This document shows, in pieces, positions 22,700 through 29,902 of a stretch of 32,354 bases of DNA (position 1 is the stretch's first letter; every line of letters starts with the position of its first letter). Source of the DNA: an uncultured Collinsella sp. (GTDB taxonomy: Bacteria > Actinomycetota > Coriobacteriia > Coriobacteriales > Coriobacteriaceae); assembly GCA_905208975.1 (NCBI GenBank), contig CAJLRE010000015.1, positions 1 to 32,354 on the forward strand, read 5' to 3'. The translations under genes were made by a program, and so were the position numbers. Below the pieces are notes generated by a model. The model worked only from the letters and a program-made list of their open reading frames with translations. It had not been told where the DNA came from and did not search any database.

Positions 22700-23245
22700 A
22701 TGCGCGTGCTCAAACGAGCCCTAGCAATCGTGTACCTTGCCGCCGCCATCGTGGCGCTGGGCACGCTTGTCTGCCAGTTCTGGGGACCGTATACGTATCG
22801 CTTTATGCTGCTATTGCGTGACACCATGCCTCGCGTCGTCGTTACGGTGTGCGCCGCCATCGTGGCGCTTGGCGTGCTCATTGGGTTTTTCCGCTTGATG
22901 TTCGCGCGTCGCGAGCCGTCCTGCGTGCATCCGGCGGGGGAGCGCAATATCGAGGTCACGCTCGCAGCGCTTTCCTCGTGCGCCCGCGCCGCGGCGGAGT
23001 GCGATGATCGTGTGATGGTTGAGCATATCGAGGCACGCGTTCAAGGCTCCGACGAGTCGCGCGTTCGTTTTAAGGTAGAGGCCATCGCGCTCGACGACCG
23101 GGACGTGGCCTCCCAAGCTATCGCGATGCAGCAGCGCATCGAGAAGGCCTGCGACACCATGCTCGGCACGCCGGGCACGACCGCGCGCGTCCGTTTTTTG
23201 CCGTCCAAGACTACCGTCCAGACCGTGGAGGTTTCCGGTGAGTGA
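22700..23245 (+). CDS. amaP: Alkaline shock response membrane anchor protein AmaP
   Basis: 181 residues. Two membrane helices (about 8-28 and 46-70, with VVVTVCAAIVALGVLIGFFR) are followed by a cytoplasmic domain. AmaP holds the Asp23 protein at the membrane in Gram-positive bacteria. The identity rests on this topology and on its neighbours: a DUF2273 gene overlapping by 8 bases and an Asp23 gene close behind, the standard trio. GAAAGGAG lies 7 bases before the ATG. The basic loop FARREPS after helix two follows the positive-inside rule for a cytoplasmic C-terminal domain. Confidence 0.8.
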   Translation: MRVLKRALAIVYLAAAIVALGTLVCQFWGPYTYRFMLLLRDTMPRVVVTVCAAIVALGVLIGFFRLMFARREPSCVHPAGERNIEVTLAALSSCARAAAECDDRVMVEHIEARVQGSDESRVRFKVEAIALDDRDVASQAIAMQQRIEKACDTMLGTPGTTARVRFLPSKTTVQTVEVSGE

Positions 23246-23615
23246 TACCAACCAAGACAAGACCGCCCGCACGCCGCGCCTGACGATCGATCAGAACGCT
23301 ACGCCGGCAGGCGAGTCCGCCGACACCAAGCCCGAGGCCGGCGAGCAGCACGACAGCGCCGCCAACGACTTTGACGAGGCCATGGGTCTCATCAAAGGTA
23401 CGGGCGCTGCTATCTGGAGCTACGCCGTGCGCCACCCCAACACTACGCTCGGCGCCGTGGCAGGCTTTATCCTCGCCGTGCTGGTACTTACGTTGGGCCT
23501 GTGGGACACGCTCGTCATCGCATTCTTTGTGCTGATCGGTGCCGTGATCGGCCAGATTCGCGACGGCGAGAACGGTATCGTCAACTTCTTCGGCCGTCTG
23601 TTTAGCGGCCGCTAA
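23238..23615 (+). CDS. DUF2273 family small membrane protein
   Basis: 125 residues. A polar N-terminal region (1-60) precedes two close membrane helices (AVRHPNTTLGAVAGFILAVL and LWDTLVIAFFVLIGAVIGQI) and a short cytoplasmic tail ending NFFGRLFSGR. DUF2273 proteins occur between amaP and asp23 in many Gram-positives and are thought to join the same membrane complex. The GTG start overlaps the end of amaP by 8 bases, so translation is coupled. The N-terminal extension is longer than in the Firmicutes relatives. Confidence 0.85.
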   Translation: MSDTNQDKTARTPRLTIDQNATPAGESADTKPEAGEQHDSAANDFDEAMGLIKGTGAAIWSYAVRHPNTTLGAVAGFILAVLVLTLGLWDTLVIAFFVLIGAVIGQIRDGENGIVNFFGRLFSGR

Positions 23616-23659
23616 TACGTATTCGACTGTCGCATCCGCGGCAGGCATAAGGAGGAACC

Positions 23660-24184
23660 ATGGCTTTTAACACGAAGGTCGATGTGGCCGATACCGAGCT
23701 CGAAGCGAATGAGGCCGTTGTCGATGCCGGGGACGTGGCGCTCGAGGACGAGGCACTCGTCGAGGCCGAGTTCGATGCGGACGAGGACAACGAGGAGATG
23801 GACGAGGAGGCGGACGAGTCCGAGGACTCGCTGACCTATTCCAACGGCGTGATCGAGAAAATCGTCGCCATGGCCACCCGCGAGGTGCCGCACGTTCTGG
23901 GCATGAAGGGAAACCTCATGCACTTTGTGCAGGAGCAGTTTGGTGCCGAGAACCTGACCAAGGGCGTGACGGTCGAGGTCACCGACGACAACCGCGTGGT
24001 CGTCAACATCTCGGTCATCATCGAGTATGGCGCCTATGCGCCTGCGATCTTCGACGACGTTAAGGCGCGCGTCACCGAGCGTCTGGCCGCGATGACCGGC
24101 CTTGAGGTGGCAGGCGTCAACCTACGCATCGAGGATGTCATCACCCCCGAGGAGTACGAGCACCGCACCAGCCAGCACGAGTAA
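23660..24184 (+). CDS. Asp23/Gls24 family envelope stress protein
   Basis: 174 residues. Residues 60-165 form the Asp23 domain: TYSNGVIEKIVAMATREVPH, GMKGNL, GVTVEVTDDNRVVVNISVII, EYGAYAPAI and a final GLEVAGVNLRIEDV. Proteins of the family are abundant, sit at the inner face of the membrane via AmaP and respond to cell-envelope stress. The N-terminal 58 residues are an unusually acidic, Asp/Glu-rich and disordered extension that the family normally lacks. AAGGAGG stands just before the ATG. It is the last gene of the amaP-DUF2273-asp23 operon; R7 and a strong terminator follow. Confidence 0.9.
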   Translation: MAFNTKVDVADTELEANEAVVDAGDVALEDEALVEAEFDADEDNEEMDEEADESEDSLTYSNGVIEKIVAMATREVPHVLGMKGNLMHFVQEQFGAENLTKGVTVEVTDDNRVVVNISVIIEYGAYAPAIFDDVKARVTERLAAMTGLEVAGVNLRIEDVITPEEYEHRTSQHE

Positions 24185-24219
24185 CCTACCAAAAAGGGAC
24201 AGGTTTGTTTTGGCAGGTT
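24183..24219. repeat. Dispersed hairpin R7
   Basis: AACCTACCAAAA (24183-24194) pairs with TTTTGGCAGGTT (24208-24219) with one mismatch around AGGGACAGGTTTG. In reverse complement this and its flank match R5 at about 42 of 45 positions. Confidence 0.8.
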
Positions 24220-24236
24220 TTATCTGCGTAAACGTC

Positions 24237-24277
24237 AAACGGCCGGTCGCGCATGCAAAAGCGCGGCCGGCCGTTTT
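24237..24277 (+). terminator. Terminator of the amaP-asp23 operon
   Basis: AAACGGCCGGTCGCGC (24237-24252) pairs with GCGCGGCCGGCCGTTT (24261-24276), one G-T pair, with a T4 run (24274-24277) at its 3' end. Confidence 0.9.
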
Positions 24278-24391
24278 CTATATGCCCTCGATGCGGTCAT
24301 ACCGCTCGTCTAACTAAGGGTTGCAATCTTCGCGTTCCGCGTTACCCTAATGGGCGCATTGTTTCCAAATTGTTAACGAGGGGTTGCCGTA

Positions 24392-25414
24392 ATGGCCGAC
24401 GAACACGAGACCGAAAGCAAGGCATGGGCGATTGAAGCCGCTGCGGCAGAGGCGGCGTCGCGTGCCGCCGAGGAGGTACATCGTCCTCCGGTGGTGCCGA
24501 TGGAGCGCGTTGTCGGTCGCGAGGATATCGAACGTGGCGAGCGCGCCGGCCGCAAGCGCAGCCAGGAGCCAGGCTTTCCGCGCTTTTTTGCCGAGCTCAA
24601 TCTGGGCCTGATTCTCACGGCGTTCGCCATCGTGGCCTTTAAAACCCCCAATCACTTTGCCTTCGGCGGCACCTCGGGCGTGTCGGTCATTCTTTCTACG
24701 CTGTTCCCGACCCTGCCCGTCGGCGTCTTTATGTGGATTATCAACGCGGTCCTGGTCGTTCTGGGCTTTATCTTTTTGGAGCGCAAGGCGATTCTGTGGA
24801 GCGTCTTCGCTTCGTTTGCGCTTTCGGCCTACGTCTCGCTGTTTGAGCTCTTCATTCCGACGGATGTTTCGATGACGGGTGATATGTGGCTCGACCTGTG
24901 CTTTGCCGTCATCTTGCCGGCGCTCGGCAGCGCTATTGTCTTTGATATCGGCGCCTCGACGGGTGGCACGGACATTCTTGCCATGATCCTCAAACGCCGC
25001 ACCACGCTCGAGATTGGCCGCGCGCTGCTGCTGGTCGATATCGGCATCGTAACCATCGCGGCTTTCCTGTATGGCCCGCGCGTTGGCCTGTACTGCGTGC
25101 TTGGCCTGTTTGCCAAGACGCTCGTGGTCGATAAGGCTATCGAGAGCATTCACCTTCGTAAGGTCTGCACGATCATTTGCGCCGAACCGCGAAAAGTCGA
25201 GGAGTTTATTGTCAAGCATCTCAACCGCACGGCAACGATCAGCCGTGGCTACGGCGCCTTCTCGGGCAAGTGCGTCACGGTGATTATGAGCGTGCTGAGC
25301 CGTCGCGAGGCAGTGCAGCTGCGCCGCTATACCCGCGAGATTGACCCTGGCGCCTTCATCACCATCGTCGATAGCTCCGAGATCGTGGGCAAGGGCTTCC
25401 GCGGCACGAACTAG
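24392..25414 (+). CDS. YitT family membrane protein (DUF2179 C-terminal domain)
   Basis: 340 residues. A polar, charged N-terminus of 65 residues is followed by five or six membrane helices with YitT features: LNLGLILTAFAIVAFKTPNH, FGGTSGVSVILSTLFP, and DIGASTGGTDILAMILKRRT. The C-terminal DUF2179 domain starts near VCTIICAEPRKVEEFIVKHL and runs through SRGYGAFSGK to the GKGFRG end. Members are inner-membrane proteins with no settled function; transport is likely. GAGGGG lies 7 bases before the ATG. The charged N-terminal tail rich in Ala and Glu is not usual for the family. The gene appears monocistronic. Confidence 0.9.
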   Translation: MADEHETESKAWAIEAAAAEAASRAAEEVHRPPVVPMERVVGREDIERGERAGRKRSQEPGFPRFFAELNLGLILTAFAIVAFKTPNHFAFGGTSGVSVILSTLFPTLPVGVFMWIINAVLVVLGFIFLERKAILWSVFASFALSAYVSLFELFIPTDVSMTGDMWLDLCFAVILPALGSAIVFDIGASTGGTDILAMILKRRTTLEIGRALLLVDIGIVTIAAFLYGPRVGLYCVLGLFAKTLVVDKAIESIHLRKVCTIICAEPRKVEEFIVKHLNRTATISRGYGAFSGKCVTVIMSVLSRREAVQLRRYTREIDPGAFITIVDSSEIVGKGFRGTN

Positions 25415-25564
25415 CGCGGACGCACCCTTCGAATCATTGAATAAAGCCGCCTACGTTGCAAATCGGCCATCTTGGAGTATTTGTCCCCACATTGGGCGAT
25501 AATGTTGCCAAAGACATCGTTTGCGATCCAGGTGATTCGCTCTAGATACGAAGGGATGATTTCG

Positions 25565-26926
25565 ATGTTCTGTTCGCAGTGTGGCGCCCCCATGGGCGAT
25601 AACGACAAGTTCTGTGGCGCGTGTGGCGCTCCTAATACCGGTGCTGCAACCTCTGCTCCTCAGGGGCAGTCTCAGCCTCAGCAGTTTGTTCCTCAGCCTA
25701 ACGTGAACGTGCCCAAGGGCTGTGTAGCTCAGGCGTTTGAAGACATGACCAAGACGCCGGGCGTGCTGCAGCGCGTGTGCCAGATTGCCTTTTTGCCGGC
25801 GCTCATCTGTGTCGTGTCGGTGCTCGTGCTCTTCATTCCCGTTATCGGCGGTATCGCGGCTGCCTTCGGCTTTTTGGCTGCCTGTGTGGCAAGCGCGTGC
25901 GGTTCTGGCTTTGGCATCGAATGGGGTCGCGACCTGTCGCTCAAGGTCGATGACGGCATGGATCGTCCGTTGATGCGTTCCACGTCGTTTGGCCTTGGCG
26001 TCTTTTCGGGCGTTATTTCGAGCGTGCTCAAGGTTATCGCGGCTATTCCCGTTATTGGTGTAGCGCTTTCGCTGGTGGAGAGCGTGGTAATTGGTGCCGC
26101 GGGTGCGTACTCTTATTACGGCTCCTATGCGCTTGAGGCCGCTCTATTTGGCTCGCTGGGCCTGTTTGTTCTGGCTATGATTGCCACGGCGGTCCTGGGT
26201 GTCTTCTTTACTATGTTCGCCGACATCGCCGTGATGCACTTTGCGGTGACCGGTCGCGTCGAGAGCGCGTTTTCGCTCGATAAGGTCTGGGCGGCCTTTA
26301 AGAACAATAAGACCAAGCTGTTCTGCGCATCGTTCCTTCCCGAGTTTTTGACGGGTCTGGTCGCCAACGTTATCACATGGATCCTGACGCTCGTCTTTGG
26401 CACCATTGCCTCTGTCGGTATGTATAGCTACTACTACCGTCCTACGGCTATTGAGGCGCTTGTTACCGGCGGTGGCATTACGCTCGTATTGTTCTTGGTG
26501 CTGACGGCGTTTGTCACGGTATTCCTTACGGTCTTTGGCAACATGCTCAAGCATCGTGCCGTTGGCTATTGGGTGGCGCGCTACGCAAGCGAGTGGGCCG
26601 ACGAGGACAAGGACGACGTCCTGACCTTTGTGCTGCCGTTTGAGAAGAAGTCTGCTCCTTCGGGTTACAGCGCTCCGGATGCTTCGCCGGCACCTGCGCC
26701 CGAGCCCGAGCCCGCGCCCGAGTCTGCGCCTGAGCCTGCACCCGAGCCGGCGCCTGTGCCTGAGCCGGCACCCGCACCTGCGCCTGCAACGTCGCCCGCG
26801 CCGAGTTCTGCTCCCGAGCAGGAGTGCCCGCCTGTTGGCGAACCTGCTGAGCAGACTGCGCCGGCGTTGGGCGATAAGGGCGATCAGGCAGCGACCGATC
26901 AGCCCGAAGAAGACCAGGCCGAATAG
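25565..26926 (+). CDS. Zinc-ribbon membrane protein, DUF4013-like
   Basis: 453 residues. A zinc ribbon at the very N-terminus shows MFCSQCGAPMGDNDKFCGAC, a pair of CxxC knuckles. After a Gln/Pro linker, a membrane domain of about six helices follows (from TPGVLQRVCQIAFLPALICV); this resembles DUF4013. The C-terminal 80 residues are a Pro-Ala-Glu repeat (PEPAPAP type) that is probably disordered. I chose 25565 because GAAGGG lies 9 bases upstream and the knuckle starts at once; two upstream in-frame starts would precede it. Function is unknown. It lies 169 bases before a second zinc-ribbon membrane protein gene; the two may be related in role. Confidence 0.75.
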   Translation: MFCSQCGAPMGDNDKFCGACGAPNTGAATSAPQGQSQPQQFVPQPNVNVPKGCVAQAFEDMTKTPGVLQRVCQIAFLPALICVVSVLVLFIPVIGGIAAAFGFLAACVASACGSGFGIEWGRDLSLKVDDGMDRPLMRSTSFGLGVFSGVISSVLKVIAAIPVIGVALSLVESVVIGAAGAYSYYGSYALEAALFGSLGLFVLAMIATAVLGVFFTMFADIAVMHFAVTGRVESAFSLDKVWAAFKNNKTKLFCASFLPEFLTGLVANVITWILTLVFGTIASVGMYSYYYRPTAIEALVTGGGITLVLFLVLTAFVTVFLTVFGNMLKHRAVGYWVARYASEWADEDKDDVLTFVLPFEKKSAPSGYSAPDASPAPAPEPEPAPESAPEPAPEPAPVPEPAPAPAPATSPAPSSAPEQECPPVGEPAEQTAPALGDKGDQAATDQPEEDQAE

Positions 26927-26982
26927 CTTGAGGGGGGCTGCGGTCCAGAGTGCCTAAGGCCATGGTCCGTTTTAGCCGATGC

Positions 26983-27022
26983 CGCCGGGTTGGTTGCCTT
27001 CATTTTGGTAATCGACCCGGCG
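26983..27022. repeat. Hairpin between the two zinc-ribbon genes
   Basis: CGCCGGGT (26983-26990) pairs with ACCCGGCG (27015-27022) over a 24-base loop. There is no T-run. It could be a weak terminator or a leader structure of the gene at 27096. Confidence 0.4.
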
Positions 27023-27095
27023 TGATTGAAGGTATCCCGTTGGGATGCGGCATGTGAGACCAAAGACGCATGTCGTCTTATGGGAAGGAGGATCT

Positions 27096-27677
27096 ATGTT
27101 TTGCGAAAATTGCGGAGCACCCGTTTTGGATGATGCAAAGTTTTGTCCTGCTTGCGGCGAGCCCGTCAACGCTACGTCGGCTGCCGCGTCTGAGCCTCAG
27201 CCGGTACAGATTCAGCCCGCCCCGGCACCTCAGCCTGCGCCTCAGGGCGCACCCACACCGCCACCCATGCCCGGTGCGGTTGAGCTCGATCGTAACTTTG
27301 GCATGATACTGCTGCTCGCTATTGTCACGTGCGGTATCTACGGCATCTATGCGTACTACAAAATATCTGAGGATGTCGCAACTATGTGCTCGGGCGACGG
27401 GGACGATATGCCCAACTACCTGATTGCAATCCTGCTGTCGTTCATTACCTGCGGCATCTATGGCCTGTGGTGGACATACCGTTTCGGCAATCGCATCCAG
27501 GCCAACGGTCCTCGCTATGGTCTTACCATTGCCGAGAGCGGCACGACGCTTCTGTTGTGGCAGCTGATCGGCGCCTTGCAGTGCGGCATCGGACCGATTA
27601 TTGGTTTCTATCTGATCGTCAAGAACGTCAACGCGATGGCGGCTGCCTACACTGCGCAGGTTACGGCACGTGCGTAG
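27096..27677 (+). CDS. Zinc-ribbon membrane protein, DUF4234-like
   Basis: 193 residues. The N-terminal ribbon (MFCENCGAPVLDDAKFCPAC) has two CxxC pairs and is closely similar to that of the preceding gene. A Pro/Gln-rich linker leads to the DUF4234 region: FGMILLLAIVTCGIYGIYAY, YLIAILLSFITCGIYGLWWT and GTTLLLWQLIGAL, with the repeated TCGIYG-type helix turn. Function is unknown. The ATG follows GAAGGAGG by 5 bases. Its stop overlaps the GTG of the next gene by 8 bases, so the two are translationally coupled. Confidence 0.85.
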   Translation: MFCENCGAPVLDDAKFCPACGEPVNATSAAASEPQPVQIQPAPAPQPAPQGAPTPPPMPGAVELDRNFGMILLLAIVTCGIYGIYAYYKISEDVATMCSGDGDDMPNYLIAILLSFITCGIYGLWWTYRFGNRIQANGPRYGLTIAESGTTLLLWQLIGALQCGIGPIIGFYLIVKNVNAMAAAYTAQVTARA

Positions 27678-28164
27678 CAACTCGGATTCACAAGCACGGT
27701 CCAAGACAAGGGGCACGGCGGGGCTATTCCGCCGCGCCCTTTTGTTCGCCGCTATCTTGGCGCTGTCGTGCCTTGTGCTGTATGTGACGGGCATCGGCTG
27801 CCCGTTTAGGGCGCTTACGGGCATTCCGTGCCCGGGCTGCGGCATGACGCGCGCGTGGCTCGCGGCGTTTGGGCTCGATTGGCGTGCCGCGCTTGCGTAT
27901 CATCCGCTGTTTTGGATGGTTCCCCCTATGTTTGCGCTGGCGTGCGCCAGGGACTATGTCACAACTTCGCGCACCCGAAAGACAATCGATGCGGCGCTGG
28001 TCGCAATATGCTTGCTGCTGGTTGCGGTGTGGGCAATCCGCCTGGTCAACCCCGCAGACGCCGGCCTGCTTTTTGGGGGCCATGTTCCTGTGGGGGTTCC
28101 TGCCGATATCATTTATCTCGAGCAGCCACGCTGGCTCATCATCCTTCGCTCTTACCTGTCGTGA
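27670..28164 (+). CDS. DUF2752 family membrane protein
   Basis: 164 residues. The family signature is clear: GIGCPFRALTGIPCPGCGMT, then RAWLAAFGLDWRAALAYHPL, with three conserved cysteines around one helix. Three membrane segments are visible. Function is unknown; DUF2752 genes are often found beside small membrane proteins of the DUF4234 or dispanin type, as here. The GTG start overlaps the end of the previous gene, and no independent ribosome site is good, so coupled translation is likely. A strong terminator follows. Confidence 0.88.
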   Translation: MRSNSDSQARSKTRGTAGLFRRALLFAAILALSCLVLYVTGIGCPFRALTGIPCPGCGMTRAWLAAFGLDWRAALAYHPLFWMVPPMFALACARDYVTTSRTRKTIDAALVAICLLLVAVWAIRLVNPADAGLLFGGHVPVGVPADIIYLEQPRWLIILRSYLS

Positions 28165-28197
28165 CGGAGGATACGTTGGAAAAGCGGTCGACACATA

Positions 28198-28237
28198 AGC
28201 GGGGGCGAACGTTGAGATAACGTTCGCCCCCGCTTTG
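28198..28237. terminator. Strong hairpin terminator, probably bidirectional
   Basis: A perfect 16-bp stem (AGCGGGGGCGAACGTT, 28198-28213, with 28219-28234) on the five-base loop GAGAT. It lies between the DUF2752 gene and the convergent M20 gene. Confidence 0.85.
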
Positions 28238-28270
28238 CTCTAGCCAGGTTGTTACGGGTGGGCGTGACGG

Positions 28271-29734
28271 CTACTCGTCGCGCTTCTCCTCGTGGCGAGC
28301 AGCGGCACGGGCATCGTGAATGCCCTTGATGGCGGCATGGCGGGCGGTGCGGGCGTCGTGCACGGCGTCGCGGGCCTCGGCGGCCGTTGCCTTGGCAGAG
28401 CGCAGCTTGGCCGCCAGGTCGGGATTGGTCTCGGCAACTGCGGCGATCGTGGGGCCGTCGAGCTCTTCTTGCGTGGGCTCGGCCAAAAAGTCGATGGCAT
28501 ACTGAGCGGCTACCATGGAGCCCTTGGCGAGCGCGCTCTCGTCGATCTTGTAGAAGCAGGAGTGCTGGGCATAGGTGGCGCCAATCTGGGGGTTGCGCGT
28601 GCCAACAAAGGCGAGCACGCCCGGCACGCGGCGCAGGTACTCCGAGAAGTCCTCGCCCGAAAGCGTGCCGCGGTAATGGCCCTCGCCTGCGGGGCCCAGG
28701 CACTTGAGCACAGCTTGGCGGCAACGCTCGCTCGAGGCGGCATCGTTTTCGACCTTGTAGTTGGCGATGGTGTAGTCGGTGAGTTCGGCCTCGGCGCCTA
28801 GTGCTGCTGCGGTGTGCTCCACGATGCGGCGCATAAGCTCGGGCATTTCCTCATGCGTCTTGTCGCCATAGGTGCGCACCGTGCCGGCGAGGTATGCCGT
28901 GCCGGCGATAACGTTGCGCGCGGTGCCGCCGTGCAGTTCGCCGACGGTGATGACGGCGGGTTCGTAGGGGCTAATCTCGCGCGAGACGATGGTCTGCAGG
29001 GCGTTGACGATTTCGGCGGCAACCATAACGGCGTCGTGGCCGCGCTGGGGCATGGCGCCATGGCACGAGGTGCCGCGGACATCAATGCGGAACCAGTCGG
29101 TGTTTGCCATGCGCGGACCGGGCTCGCAGCTCACGGTGCCGGCATCGACCTCGCTCCAGATGTGCGCGGCATAGGCACCGTCGACGCCATCGAGTACGCC
29201 CGTACCGATCATGAGCTTGGCGCCCTGGCCGTTTTCCTCGCTGGGCTGGAAAACGATGCGAATCTCGCCGTGGATGTCATCGGTCATGTGGCGCAGAATC
29301 TGCAACGTGCCGAGCATCATGGCGATATGGCAGTCGTGGCCGCAGGCGTGCATGCAGCCCTCGTTGACGCTGGCGAACTCCTCGCCGGTCTGCTCGGTGA
29401 CGGGCAGGGCGTCGATGTCGGCGCGCAGCAGGATGCGGCGGCGCGGCGTGCCGTCCTCGCGGTAGGCGTCCGGCGCGGTACCGCGAAGCGTCGCCACCAG
29501 GCCCGTCTTGAGTGGACGCTCGTAGGGGATATTCATGGCGTCGAGCTGGTTGGCGATGTCGGAGGTCGTGCGCTCCTCGGCAAGGCTCAGCTCCGGGTGC
29601 TTATGGAAGTGCCGGCGCTGCTTGATGATATAGGGCTCAAACTCGGCGGCGATATCTTGGATGGCCGCGGTGACGTCGTTTGCCGCGCGAACCTCGGTTG
29701 CTGCCATAATCTGCTGTGCCTTGGTTTTCGTCAT
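28271..29734 (-). CDS. M20 family N-acyl amino acid amidohydrolase
   Basis: 487 residues. The zinc-peptidase core includes HKHPELSLAEERTT, RADIDALPVTEQTGEEFASV, then the metal ligands in MHACGHDCHIAMMLGT, FQPSEENGQGAKLMI and the late SGEDFSEYLRRVPG. Such cytoplasmic enzymes release amino acids from N-acyl or indole-acyl conjugates or small peptides. The ATG at 29734 follows AAGGAG by 10 bases; the frame upstream is open by chance. The last 67 residues (421-487) are an extra Ala/Arg/His/Asp-rich helix beyond the normal end of the family. The gene is divergent from the YtcJ-type amidohydrolase, and both hydrolyse amide bonds, so they may share regulation. Confidence 0.9.
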   Translation of the reverse strand: MTKTKAQQIMAATEVRAANDVTAAIQDIAAEFEPYIIKQRRHFHKHPELSLAEERTTSDIANQLDAMNIPYERPLKTGLVATLRGTAPDAYREDGTPRRRILLRADIDALPVTEQTGEEFASVNEGCMHACGHDCHIAMMLGTLQILRHMTDDIHGEIRIVFQPSEENGQGAKLMIGTGVLDGVDGAYAAHIWSEVDAGTVSCEPGPRMANTDWFRIDVRGTSCHGAMPQRGHDAVMVAAEIVNALQTIVSREISPYEPAVITVGELHGGTARNVIAGTAYLAGTVRTYGDKTHEEMPELMRRIVEHTAAALGAEAELTDYTIANYKVENDAASSERCRQAVLKCLGPAGEGHYRGTLSGEDFSEYLRRVPGVLAFVGTRNPQIGATYAQHSCFYKIDESALAKGSMVAAQYAIDFLAEPTQEELDGPTIAAVAETNPDLAAKLRSAKATAAEARDAVHDARTARHAAIKGIHDARAAARHEEKRDE

Positions 29735-29902
29735 GGTCGATTTGCTCCTTGCTGGGTTGATCGCAAAATCGTACAGGCTCTCTCCAGTATGCCACCTGCC
29801 GCTAGGGCTGGTAAAGTTGCCGTTTGCCGCTTGGAGTTTTGTTGCAAGGGCGGGGGAGTACACTCGGGGGTGTTGAATTTCCTGCCAGAGATGGGGATGC
29901 CC
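29735..29902. promoter_or_regulatory. Shared divergent promoter region
   Basis: The region separates two divergent hydrolase genes. TACACT at 29860-29865 is a plus-strand -10 candidate with a weak TTTTGT 16 bases upstream, and TACGAT on the minus strand is a candidate for the M20 gene. Neither is near consensus. Confidence 0.35.

Noticed and set aside
26690..26800. CRISPR-like or satellite repeat (CCTGAGCCGGCACCC-type units)
   Set aside because: It is the coding sequence of a Pro-Ala-Glu tail without unique spacers.
28814..29890. Upstream extension of the YtcJ-type gene frame by about 360 codons
   Set aside because: It lies entirely antisense to the M20 gene and its promoter region; the amidohydrolase fold begins at about 29903.
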